Assembly: GCA_903772945.1 (NCBI GenBank)
Contig: CAICTM010000757.1
Span: 1 to 49,851, forward strand
Length of the DNA: 49,851 nucleotides
Source of the DNA: Seminavis robusta
Lineage: Eukaryota; Bacillariophyta; Bacillariophyceae; Naviculales; Naviculaceae
Direction of reading: 5' to 3'
The notes under the pieces were generated by a model that was not told the DNA's origin, searched no databases, and was given only the letters and a program-made list of their open reading frames with translations. Shown one piece after another: positions 39,946 to 49,851 of this stretch. Position numbers and translations under genes: made by a program. Position 1 is the stretch's first letter, and each line of letters begins with the position of its first letter.

Positions 39946-40177
39946 ATGAAATTCTTCATCCAGACCTGCCTCTCAATTGCCCTTGTCAAAGCCATTCATT
40001 TATGTCTCTGTGGATCCCGCAAAGTCGGGCCCTTTGGCCCTGGTTTTGGTCCTCAATTGCTGCCCCCGATCCCGCGGAGCCTAGAATTGTATTCCACCTC
40101 TGCGTTGCCTAAGCATGGCCCCTCATTGGCTTTCATCGGTAACTTCCCTACTCTAAAAGCCTCTTACAAGGCTGCTG
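39946..40177 (+). pseudogene. Gene start interrupted by a copia LTR
   Basis: An ATG at 39946 in good context (CGCAAATGAA) opens a frame that begins like a signal peptide (MKFFIQTCLSIALVKA) and continues GPFGPGFGPQLLPPIPRS ... GNFPTLKASYKAA. The 152-bp LTR begins right after codon 77, and the frame then stops inside the LTR at 40218. No downstream continuation is recognisable because several nested elements follow. I do not know the family; it might be a secreted protein disrupted by the insertion. Confidence 0.4.
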
Positions 40178-40329
40178 TGCGACAATACCATTGTGCATTG
40201 ACTAGTCAAAGGATCTAAGAGATGTAAAGTTTGTATTTCCAAATAAGTGAGCAGTTATTGATTATTTTCTAGAATAAGCCTGCTAATTGTAAAGCTGTAA
40301 AGCTGAATTGTAAGCTGTATCCCGTCGCA
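40178..40329 (-). repeat. 152-bp LTR of copia family B, copy 2 (3' LTR)
   Basis: Nearly identical to 3076-3227 and in the same orientation. On the minus strand it is preceded by AAGGGAG, a polypurine tract, which marks it as the 3' LTR of a minus-strand element. No target-site duplication can be checked, because the 5' half of the element is lost. Confidence 0.9.
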
Positions 40330-40401
40330 CTCCCTTACAGTTGAAATGAAGCTGGAGCAAGAAACGATAGGAGAGAGTCCCCAGCAAAGTGCTGAGGTAA
40401 A

Positions 40402-40566
40402 TTACCATCCCATGAGGAGCTTCCGAATGACAGCAAACTGTGGAGCCGGAAGACCCTTAGTAAAAATGTCGGCCCGTTGTTCCAGAGTCGGAATATACTT
40501 GGCCACGATGCCCTTCGACTCCCCGATATTGGACCTGAAGAAGTGGTACTTCAATGCCAAATACTT
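40402..40566 (-). pseudogene. C-terminal end of a copia RNase H domain
   Basis: Fifty-four codons plus a stop read KYLALKYHFFRSNIGESKG ... KYIPTLEQRADIFTKGLPAP, the classic C-terminus of Ty1/copia polyproteins (the Q.ADI.TK.LP motif). It lies between the 3' LTR and the LTR of the next element at 40569, which cuts it. Everything upstream of this piece in the polyprotein is gone. Confidence 0.9.
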
Positions 40567-40568
40567 GT

Positions 40569-41049
40569 TGTTGGAGGAAACATACCTGACACCTCTTTAC
40601 TATTGACTCGTGTATTAATCATCTAGTCCGGTTCGCATGTAAATTCATCATGCAAGGAACCAAGGGAGTTTTAGGTCTAAAGTGCTACGGGGGTCCTTAT
40701 ATCCATTCAATCACAAGAATTGCTATGCACCACCAGAAAATCCTCACTTTTGCTTTTCAGCTTAATCTAAAACCAAATTACTCCCCAATAAGCTGCAGTA
40801 TTACTAGCTAACACTGAAAAGCAAAAAGCCCATCTCGAGTTACTACTACCGATCTCGAGATTGATATCAGGTAACAAAGTGTATTGACTATTCAAGTCAA
40901 AGTGTATTGAGTTAACACCTGCAACAGAGAAGAGGTGCGCAGAATAAGGCTCTAGCTACACTATAAAGGATACGAACACCTCTAACAGACGAAACGTGAC
41001 AAAAGCAAGACTGAAAATCCCATTTACAAGGTACGACGACCATTCAACA
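40569..41049 (+). repeat. LTR of copia family A, about 481 bp
   Basis: It starts TGTTGGAGG exactly where the family B RNase H frame is broken, and I place its end at CATTCAACA, giving TGTTG...CAACA termini. The first 119 bases recur inverted at 44426-44544. The right end is set by the terminal motif only and may be wrong. Confidence 0.6.
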
Positions 41050-44000
41050 GTTTCCGGCCGGAACTGGAAGCATCTACGTATACCAGGTGATAAAGGAGAA
41101 GATTCTACACTGATTCGCTATTGTCACCATCGCGGAATTCCTCTTATCCAGTGAGTTGAAGTCGATTACGTCATCAGAAGGCTTTTCGCTCGCAAATCAC
41201 TCGAGCAAGAGGCCATCAACGGCATCCAAGCTACTGACGAACTGAGGGTTGCAAGCCAAGAGTCCAATAGAGAGGAAGTTGCGGCACACGACAAGGGTAC
41301 TCTGAGTACAGTGCAAGCTTCTAACTCCCAAAATTGAGCGAGATAGCTCAAATCGTGTCAACAGTGCTTGTGAGCTTTGAAAGCAAAAATCCCGGTAACA
41401 CTCGGAGAGCCAAATCTCCACCGTGCACCTGTTTCGAGTGCTCAAACTCACACCGTGTACTCATCTAAGCATACACAAGGCATCTGCAAGAGCAGAGCAC
41501 CATACGAAAGGCAACAGAGGAGTTCGCTACTACCCTGAGCCACGAAACGTCCTACGGACACATACAAGAACACCACAAGTTCCTCAGGAATTACGTGAGC
41601 TGTCATCAAAGACAGAGGCTATCCAGCCACCCACAGGTACACCAAGAGTGACCAAAAGAAGGCTATCCAGCCAACAAAAAGCTTTTTGAATAGTCACACA
41701 GCAGTAAGCCGTGAGATCCTTCTGCAGGAGATCCACACAAGAACACAAGCTAGTTCCAAGGAACAAGCAAGCACAAGAGTGCATTACCACACAACAAGAC
41801 CATGAGATTCCAAGGGTGGTCGCTGGGGAAGATACCCTTCTAGGGGGGTAGGGGATTCAATTCCATCAGGAAGAAGCCATCAAGGAAGAGGCAACACTAT
41901 AGGAACCAGAACAAGAGTTCCAAGCGTCAGTTCCTCTTCCACCCTAATGGACAAGGCTGACCCAGGTATTATCCTTTTGGGAGACCCTGACACACATTGC
42001 CAGGACCTAGGATCAAGCCTGAGTGGAATGATTGCCACTGGCTTCATTGGCCATTGAGACCATGACAAGTCAGCACCACCAAGCCGACCAAGCCAAACAC
42101 TCCAGTATCACTTGCTGATCCCAAAGCCAAGAGTACGATGCTTTGGAACTGAGCGAGTACAAGGCAAAGTCATCCATCTATGACAAGTCGACTCGATCTA
42201 TGAAACATTCTCAAGACAGGTTCAACCACCATACAGGTGGACATACTGTACCGACGCCATGAAGTCCAAGCTTCGAGGTCTAGAGACTACGAGGATGCAG
42301 TCAAGCTGATCCCATTGAGCTACTCAAGAGGATCAGATTGATAAGTGATGCAAGGCTCAACCAAAGAGTTCCCATTGCTCCAATACATCAAACCATCCAA
42401 CGTGCTTGTTCCCAAAGCAAGGCGACCATGACAGAGTTGACTTCTACTTGAGAAAGGTCGACAGCGACGTGGATCAAGTGTATGACCTGGTGGGAACGGC
42501 GTTCATTGATGTAAGAACTCTGAACTCAGAAGGCCGCATCTGGACAAGACGCCAAAGACAATGTGACTTGCGGAGACGAGCAAGGTTGAAGGCAACCGTG
42601 CCTACCATGGACTACAAGAAGGAGATATGGAGGTCATTGATGTCAGGACTATGGTTGGCTGAATACAAGCCGCACCAGATCACGACGCCAAGAAAAGATA
42701 CTAGTGACGGAAAAGGGCTAGGTTGAAAGCAACCGGTGGCCTACCATGGACTACAAGAGGGAAAGATACGGAGAATTACCAGAAAACTGTTGAGGCAGCC
42801 TATGCCATGAACGGTACCATCCAATTTCCCTGATACCCTTGATCAACTTAGAGAGACGCTGTCCAATAACAGATTCAAGCCCAGCAAGGAATAGCTGGAC
42901 CAACGGAAGGCCAAAGACCGGAAGCCATATTCCAATCACAAGACACCTCCTTTTGATACCAAAAAGATGAAGGAAGGGCTCCCAGCTGCTGTCTTCTACC
43001 AGCAGTCCCAGCAGGCGAAGCCTGCTACTGTGGCGGCAGCCCAGATCACAAACTTCCACAGTGCAAGGTGAAGTAGAAGATCACCAAGCCTGAATGGGCC
43101 AACAACAAGTTCAATGGCATGAAGAAGTCCTTCATTCCACAGTACCACCAACACAAGATGCAGCTGCTCCAAGGAGTGCCTCCCCCAGTGGTGACGGCGC
43201 CCGCTCCAGCACCAGCTCCAGCTGGAGACTCTTCGAGCAGGAGTGGATCCAGTGGAGTCCCTCCACCTTCTACGAGCCAGTCGAACTATCAGCAGTTCCC
43301 CATGTCAAGCAGGGTCACTACAGTTCCACTTTCAGCACCATCAGGTCGAAGGAGTCCCGCCCCTGATGACTCCACAACAGACAGTGAGCCAGAAGAATCC
43401 ATTGACTGGGGAGCATACGCTACCGATTTCCTTGGAGGCATCGCACTTTATGCAGAAGAGTTGAGGCATGATGAGACATCATCCGAAGATAGCAATCACT
43501 CCGGCTACTGCCATGATCAGCTTGCCGAGGGATGTCCTGACGGTGTAAGCATCGGATCCGACCTTATCTTCCAGCGGTACAATGATAAACATAATATAAT
43601 TGTCAGTCTTTCTGCCCACCCTGACACCGTCTTCAACACAGATCACTTCGAAGGAGTCATCCCTCGCAGTGGCCAAGACGATGATAAGAGCTGGCTGCTT
43701 TTCCGACTACAGCTCGGATACAGAGAGTGAATTTCGTTGCTTGTACCGTGGACCCAGCCGGCGTAAACGGGAGAATCAGCGAGGCAATTGTTATGAAGAC
43801 TTCAAAGAGCAGCAACATCAGGTTGAGTTTGAGTTTCCAGGAGTGGCAGATGCGTAAGTGCAGAGCCAATGTTGCTTAGGGAAGTGGTCGGTCAAGAACA
43901 ACACTGTTATCTCGGTGTGTCGAACTGTTCATGAACCAGGACTGCCCCCGGGCTGATCCCGCCCCCAGCCACCCCCCGTGTGTGGAAGCACCAAGTGGCT

Positions 44001-44425
44001 TTACTCAAAAGGGAATGCCGAGATGGTTATTCCAATCCAGAGGCATCGCCAATATCACCGCTTTGTCTCTTGTTGTTGATGACTGCGTCAGGGCACAGGA
44101 TGGATTCTATGTCCTCATGGACTCAAAAGTCGACGACGCCATCTAACACTACCGCCCAACTGGGAACCATACCAGGTATGAACGGACCGTTTCTGATGTT
44201 GGGTTTATGTGGTCGGTTGATTTGAGCAAGACCTGCTGTATCACATGGCCCAACTCAAACAGTTTTCACCTGAGTTCCAGCATTTGGTCAAGACGGTGGA
44301 AGGCAACCTCGAAGGTTTTACCAAGAAGCAAGCCAAGGTTGCATTTCTCGCAAGAAAACTGTACCACAACCTCCAGCGCCCATCTTTGGAGTGATACCGC
44401 AACATGATCAAGACTGGTCAAATTC
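41050..44425 (+). mobile_element. Decayed copia family A interior, gag and start of pol
   Basis: This is the interior of the plus-strand element that follows the LTR at 40569. Frames are short and shifted. The gag-like part at 43119-43730 contains SEPEESIDWGAYATDFLGG and ALYAEELRH, which recur in diatom copia polyproteins. Downstream, across shifts, the + strand encodes YHMAQLKQFSPEFQHL, EGNLEGFTKKQAKVAFLARK and YRNMIKTGQI, the start of pol just before the GAG-pre-integrase region. The sequence stops at 44425, so integrase, reverse transcriptase and the 3' LTR are missing. An in-frame stop interrupts the last block. About 2 kb between 41050 and 43090 shows only a weak frame at 42406-42726. 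Confidence 0.7.
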
Positions 44426-44544
44426 TAGCACTTTAGACCTAAAACTCCCTTGGTTCCTTGCATGATGAATTTACATGCGAACCGGACTAGATGATTAATA
44501 CACGAGTCAATAGTAAAGAGGTGTCAGGTATGTTTCCTCCAACA
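44426..44544 (-). repeat. Inverted 119-bp copy of the family A LTR start
   Basis: The minus strand here repeats 40569-40687 base for base as far as I can see, then the match ends abruptly. Its outer TGTTGGAGG end abuts the DIRS-like frame, whose last sensible residues are GTDGLSR. It is therefore the 5' tip of a second, opposite insertion of the same family. Confidence 0.9.
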
Positions 44545-47534
44545 CCCTGGACAGACCATCCGTTCCTTGAGCTATCATGCGTGTGCCGCTGACATGAATA
44601 ATCCTTAGGAATATGCCGCGATGTAGCTCCAGCAATCTCAGTCTGAGAACTAACTTCATCAGCTTCTTGCTTTTGGACGTTCCTTTCCAGAAAGCCGCTT
44701 CGGTGGTGGAGTTGTCTGTGAAAATGAACACCTCTGAATGGTCTATCACTCCCTCTCGTGCCTTGCCTTCAAGAAATACCACCAGATTGTTCAGCTCACG
44801 CCAGTTCGACGACTCCTCTTCGGTTGCAGCTTTGAACCACTGGCCGAACTCAAAGTCGATAGCCGTAGACCCCTTTTCGTTGAGAGTAGCTCCAAAGCCC
44901 GCCCCAGACGCATCGCCGAAGCCATAGAAAACAGTCGCCGTCTTGGAGGGCCGAGTCTGACGCAATGGGGCCTTCTTGCCTTCACACAAAGCGATGAGAG
45001 CCAGCACGTCGACCCGAAGCCGAGGAGCAGCTTTTACCGTTTTGGGCGCCGCTGGGTAGTCTTCAGTAGGTGGCTTAGACAAAGAATCCTTGCGCCACCC
45101 TCGCTGATCCCGATCCGGACGCCAACTGTCTATCGTGAGGTGGAGGCCAGTAAGATAGGGGACCAGGGTGGTGTACGTTTGTGAGACGTAGTTGATGAAC
45201 CCCCTTATGCGCATGAGTTCTCGAATGTCTAGTGCTTCTGGCGAGTCTTGAACCATGGCCGCGAGCTCTGCCAGCTGGTCCTGTGTCTTGGCCCACTTGT
45301 CGTCGCTGACCAACTTGAAAACTCTGTGGCGAGTTCGAATCACCGTACCAGCCCAATCACCGGGGTCTTGTCTACTGTCTCGCCTTTTTCTGGCGGCATC
45401 CTGTATTCCCAAATGATTCAGAGTGCTGGCGGCTCTCCGGCCCGCCTTCCACGCTTCCTTGCTCGTGGATCCCGTAGGTCTGAGGTCGTCCACAAACATG
45501 AAGAGATCCGCAGCGATTCTATCGCCGGACGAATCGTCCTTTAGGCAAACTTTGAGACCCAAGGAAGGTGTGGCACGTAGGACTCCATTCCTGGTAGATT
45601 CAATTGAACACGGGACCAGTAAAAGACGTTGGAGGGATCCGAAACATCTCCACGGATAAGCTCATCAGCGAAGTGCATGCACAGGCATGCTTGGTAGGGA
45701 GACCAAGTGAGACCCATAGCGATTCGATTCCATGCTAGCAAAACCTTGCCCGTTGCCGCAGCTTTGAAACCCTCAACCGGAGCTAGGCTAATGCTGTACA
45801 GAGTCAAGTCCACACCACAATATTTTTGCAGCGATGGGTGCTTCATGAAGTTCAGAAACATCTTGCCGATATCGACATCGCACATGAAGGTCCCTTCTTC
45901 GACAGCTCTCAAATGAGTTTCTAGGTCTCATCGTAAACCATTCGGATGTCATCGTCTCCTTTGGCGACATGAAAGTACGACATGAGAGACACCACGTCCT
46001 GATTGGATGCAATGTACCCCCTGTCCACCACCTTTTGCAACTTCTCCTCAACCAACCGACTTGCGGTGGGGTCTCGGTCCTTTTGCTGGAATTCCCAGTA
46101 GCTTGGGGCCTCTTGAATGAAGTGAACAAGCATCCCATCGCGCAACAAGTCTCGAGCTTCTTCCTGCCAACGCCAGAAGAAAGGTCGAGAGCCATGCGTC
46201 TATTCCCACCAAGATGACAGTGCAGCCCTCCGTAGAGCAGCGAATCGAGCCTCCTTTCGGTGGCCAGTTTTCTGCTGCCGTAAACTGAAGAGTGCCACCG
46301 GATGTATGCCTTGCGTCCCTTATTGCTCCATCAGTACACAGCCACCTGACGGGCTTGTTGGATCAGACGGTTGGAACCGTCAGGAAGTTTGGCACCCGTT
46401 GGGTCCTTGATGGTTCGAGAATATTTCCTCACCGCCATGGAGCAGATCCCTTTGGCTGTTGACTTGGGAGTGTTGTGTTGCTCTCGGTACCAGTAGGCGA
46501 AATCCCGAGTAAGATGGCGCTTCCACCATCGAAGAGCTCTCGGTTGCAAGAAATTGAGGATGATGGCAACTGCTTGCGCCTCTCTGGGACCGTTGCTCCA
46601 GTGTGAAGGCCCGTCAGCTAGGCAATGCTGAATCCAGAGATGTTCCGGAACGGCCGCTGAATCGCTCTTGACCGCTTTGTGTTCCCGAGCGTCTCTCTTC
46701 ATGTCCTCCTGAGAGAAAAGCACAGCTTCAGGGACCATAGACGACTGGTCCAAGCTGGGGAGCTTGGTGGGGTCGAACTTGTCATCAGAGTCATAAGATA
46801 AATCGTATAACACAGTGTACATGGACAACTCATCGTCCGTGAGGTAAGTTCCAGTGGTGGCGTCGTCCTCCGGTAACTGCTCTGCTTGTGGACCTCCCGA
46901 CTTATCCCACTTGGTTTCAAGCGCAGCATCAGGTGAAAAAGAACCCCCCCCCCGTATTAGAATCAAGCGCGACCTCTGGCGAAGAAAGACCAGAGGACGC
47001 AGCGTAACACGCCCTGAGAGCGGCTAAAGGAGTGAACCCACAAGGGAGAGTCATAGAGGAGCCGAAAGGATGCTCCTGAGTCTCACCAATGTCATACGCC
47101 TGAGTCATCTCCAGAGATGTGAGTGGCCGTACGCCCCAGAAACCTCGGCGAGCATACTTGGCAGGGGTCACCACCCATGTGTCCAGTGTCGGACGAGAAG
47201 GGAGAAGTCCAAGACCATGATACACAGGAGATGATCGCTCAGCCACCACCAAAGGGATCACTGCGAGCACACCCTCGAACGCTGGAGGAAGAGGGGTGCG
47301 GTCACTGCATGGAGCGCTGTAAGACAGGATGGTGCTCATGTCACGAGGAGCGCCTGAAGCTGTGATCTCCACTGAATCAGTCCCAACATAGAACAGATGA
47401 CAGACAGTGCCGGTGATGCCACCGAGGCATGTATGGTTCAAAGAGAAGTGCTGAAGTCGAACGGAAGCCGGTATACTCCGAGGACGCACAGACAACCAGA
47501 CATGATGCGTGCCCAACGTAGATAGAATCGTCAA
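44545..47534 (-). pseudogene. Decayed DIRS-like retroelement, RT and RNase H
   Basis: Minus-strand pieces line up as one polyprotein. 47534-46929 ends in a frame with RRGFWGVRPLTSLEMTQAYD. 46966-46331 continues it after a shift at a run of ten G (46946-46955). 46180-45921 gives FFWRWQEEARDLLRDGM and KGDDDIRMVYDE (RT fingers). 45912-45541 gives CDVDIGKMFLNFMKHP and IAMGLTWSPYQ (RT palm). 45562-44545 gives DLFMFVDDLRPTG, RGFINYVSQTYTTLVPYL, FYGFGDASGAGFG, FTDNSTTEAAFW and GTRMIAQGTDGLSR (palm and RNase H). The wording is that of DIRS/PAT-type elements, which use a tyrosine recombinase instead of integrase; no recombinase is seen. A stretch between VYDE and the palm is deleted. It is dead. Confidence 0.8.
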
Positions 47535-47685
47535 ATGTGATCAGGAGAGCCGGAAGTTCATGAACACCACCAAGGGAAAAGTGTCAAGAGTATTGAGGAA
47601 AGCTCCAATGTCGTCACAAGGTTGGACCGGAACGGGAGACAGATTTGAGCAAGAGCAGACTCCTCTTGTCACGACATGCGTCACA

Positions 47686-47741
47686 TTCAAAACAGGGGCT
47701 ATTTTGCAAGACGTTCAAAACAGGGGCTATTTTGCAAGACG
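47686..47741 (+). repeat. 28-bp direct duplication at the satellite edge
   Basis: TTCAAAACAGGGGCTATTTT and eight further bases (GCAAGACG) occur twice back to back, 47686-47713 and 47714-47741. The second copy begins the first full satellite unit. The same 28 bases open the later units at 48209 and 48707. Confidence 0.95.
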
Positions 47742-49144
47742 ATTAGAGAGTAATTAGTGTTAATTATTATAGCACATTTGATGCATTCAACTACATTTTA
47801 GAAAAGATATAGAAAAATATTCAATTCATAAGGTACTAAAGTCACTGAAAATCTATTCTTCAATTTGGAGGGCCTAAAGAAAAAGAAAATAATTCAACAA
47901 AGTGAGATCATTGAAACAAACGTTTATTTTGTATAACTATTAAATTAGTTAAGGAAGTATAATGGAAGTTAGCTTCTGTATTGAGTTACCATCACAGTGG
48001 GTAGCACGTAAAAGGTAGTCAAAAAGGTTGCAACCTGCTCTGAATTCATGGGTTCTTGTTAGAACAATCTAGCTGGAATGTCTCTATATTTCTATATATT
48101 TGGTGCTGTTTCTGAATCATGGCTCAAAACAATTTATGAAGGTAGACTTCCTAGTGAAGAAGGCTGATTTGTTAATTACTATAGAAAATTACTCGTAAAC
48201 ATTTGTTATTCAAAACAGGGGCTATTGTGCAAGAAGATTGGAGAGTGGTTAGTGTTAGTTTTTATAGCACATTTGATGCATCGAATTAAATTTTAGAAAA
48301 GATATAGAAAAATATTCAAATCATAAGGTAGTCAAGTCATTGAAAATCTATTCTTCTATTTGGAGGGCTTAAAGAAAAATAAAATAATTCATCAAAGTGA
48401 TATTATTGAAAACAAACGTTTATTTGTATAACTATCAAACTAGCTAAGGAAGAATAATGGAAGTTAGCTTCTGTATTGAGTTACCATCGCAGTTGGTATA
48501 GCAAGTAAAAGCTAGTCGAAAAGGTTGCAACCTGCTCTGAATTCATCAGTTCTTGTTAGAACAATCTGGCTTGAATGTCCCTCTATTACTATATAGTTGG
48601 TGCTATTTCTGAATCATGGCTCGAAACAATTTACGAAGGTAGACTTCCTAGTGAAGAAGGCTGATTTGTTAATTACTATAGAAAATTAACTCGTAAACAT
48701 TTGTTGTTCAAAACAGGGGCTATTTTGCAAGACGATTAGAGAGTTATTAGTGTTAGTTATTATAGCACATTTGATGCATTGAACTACATTTTAGAAAAGA
48801 TATAGAAAAATATTCAAGTCATAAGGTAGTAAAGTCATTGAAAATCTATTCTTCAATTTGGAGGGCCTAAAGAAAAATAAAATAATTCAACAAAGTGAGA
48901 TCATTGAAACAAACGTTTATTTTGTATAACTATCAAATTAGTTAAGGAAGTATAATGGAAGTTAGCTTCTGTATTGAGTTACCATCGCAGTGGGTAGCAC
49001 GTATAAGGTAGTCAAAAAGGTTGCAACCTGCTCTGAATTCATGGGTTCTTGTTAGAACAATCTATCTAGAATGTCTCTATATTTCTATATAGTTGGTGCT
49101 GTTTCTGAATCATGGCTCAAAACAATTTATGAAGGTAGGCTTCG
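47714..49144 (+). repeat. AT-rich tandem satellite, about 495-bp units, 2.9 copies
   Basis: Units begin at 47714, 48209 and 48707 (spacing 495 and 498). The third is cut at 49144 by an LTR. There is no coding potential. Two 60-base stretches counted by hand have 12 and 20 G+C. Units 1 and 3 agree with each other at many sites where unit 2 differs, for example GGAGGGCCTAAAG against GGAGGGCTTAAAG and GAAGTATAATGG against GAAGAATAATGG. Confidence 0.95.
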
Positions 49145-49449
49145 TGTTGAGCAGCAGCACGCCTGGTGAACCCCTCGACCGAGTTTCCACACTCCGCAGC
49201 ATGGAAACTCTAACCCTAATGGGTTCTCGCCACCATGACCCTCAGTCATGGTTGCTACCTGCTTCGCTTCACAATTTGCGTGCACCATCTCACATTTTGC
49301 AAAAATGATTCTCGCGCTCTTCACCTGCATCTCCAGTACATTTCTACACCTCAGGAGTCATCAACTGCATTCCTGAATTGGATACCCCATGCTAAAATAA
49401 GATGGTTTATTGTTGTATGCAGACTCCCTAATTCCTTGTTATTCTAACA
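49145..49449 (-). repeat. LTR of a third copia-like family, 305 bp
   Basis: On the minus strand it reads TGTTAGAATAACAAGG ... GCTCAACA, with TGTT...AACA ends. It is preceded on that strand by GAGGGGGG, a polypurine tract (49450-49457), so this is the 3' LTR of a minus-strand element that continues to the right. It lies inside the third satellite unit. Confidence 0.75.
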
Positions 49450-49851
49450 CCCCCCTCAAGTACGCCGGGAGGAGCCGTCCCATGGGAAGGCCACGGTTGA
49501 TTGGTAGAACCCTCGGATGGGTAACGACTCGGAATTCGAAGATCGGGATCTGTTGCCTTATCTGCACCCATCACAGAATTATGACATCCTTGTCATCCCC
49601 GAAAAATAGCATGCGCAGGGACTCCAACTGATGGACTAGGATAGGGGAGGAAGCGCCATGTGGGCATCATAACCTGCTAAAATAAGATGGTTAATTGTTG
49701 TGTGTGCAGACTCCCTAATTCCTTGTTATTCTACGTATCAGCTCGTCAATTCCTCTAGAACAAGACCAGGCCCTAAGGCAACGATGCTCTCCAAGACCAC
49801 ATTTGGCAGGACCAAAAGCGGCAACTTACCCGACATAAGAATGTTCCATTG
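49450..49851 (-). mobile_element. Interior of the third copia-like element, partial
   Basis: This extends from the polypurine tract to the window edge. No polyprotein motif is recognised. A 59-bp piece at 49675-49733 repeats the first part of the LTR (CTAAAATAAGATGGTT ... CCTTGTTATTCTA) in the same orientation, so the region contains a second, truncated LTR copy. Confidence 0.5.

Noticed and set aside
45300-45360. tRNA-like GAGTTCGAATCACC in the DIRS region
   Set aside because: It lies in the decoded RT frame and no cloverleaf can be drawn around it.
47686-49144. CRISPR-like array
   Set aside because: The repeats are long units of about 495 bp with no short repeat-spacer pattern, in a eukaryotic genome.

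Overview
The window looks like nuclear DNA of a diatom, probably a pennate one. The signs are short GT-AG introns (mostly 71-127 nt), two plastid proteins whose signal peptides end in an ASAFAP-type motif (FtsH with ATAFAP, sulfite reductase with SASAFVS), and Ty1/copia and DIRS-like retroelements of the kinds that fill diatom genomes. I cannot name the species.

The left edge (1-3227) is a decayed minus-strand copia element with a 152-bp LTR. Next is a DNA-transposon-like transposase broken into three frames (4546-7431) and 1.7 kb without a convincing gene. A gene-rich core follows from 9.1 to 39.4 kb: ATG7 (autophagy E1), an F-box/LRR protein, a rhomboid-family membrane protein, a small SET-type protein, plastid FtsH, a PA-domain prolyl 4-hydroxylase, a large Q-rich ArfGAP, GAR1 (H/ACA snoRNP), a DUF4602-like nucleolar protein, two tandem GLTP-like membrane proteins, ferredoxin-sulfite reductase and a nuclear-looking hypothetical protein.

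From about 39.9 kb to the right end the window is a transposon graveyard. A gene start is cut by a copia LTR. The tail of that copia element is cut by a second copia element, which ends in an inverted, truncated LTR copy against a decayed DIRS-like element. An AT-rich satellite of about 495 bp per unit comes next, itself interrupted by a third type of copia LTR.

The core genes are mostly housekeeping and do not form a pathway. They do touch on protein quality control (ATG7, F-box, FtsH, rhomboid), membrane traffic and lipid handling (ArfGAP, GLTP pair), ribosome and snoRNP biogenesis (GAR1 and DUF4602, divergent from one 167-bp spacer) and sulfur assimilation (SiR). The features most worth a second look are the paired membrane-anchored GLTP-like proteins, the FANF-repeat ArfGAP, the duplicated gene ends between ArfGAP and GAR1, the GAR1 RGG-tail frame shift, and the alternating satellite beside the nested elements. 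No clear new multi-gene system was found.
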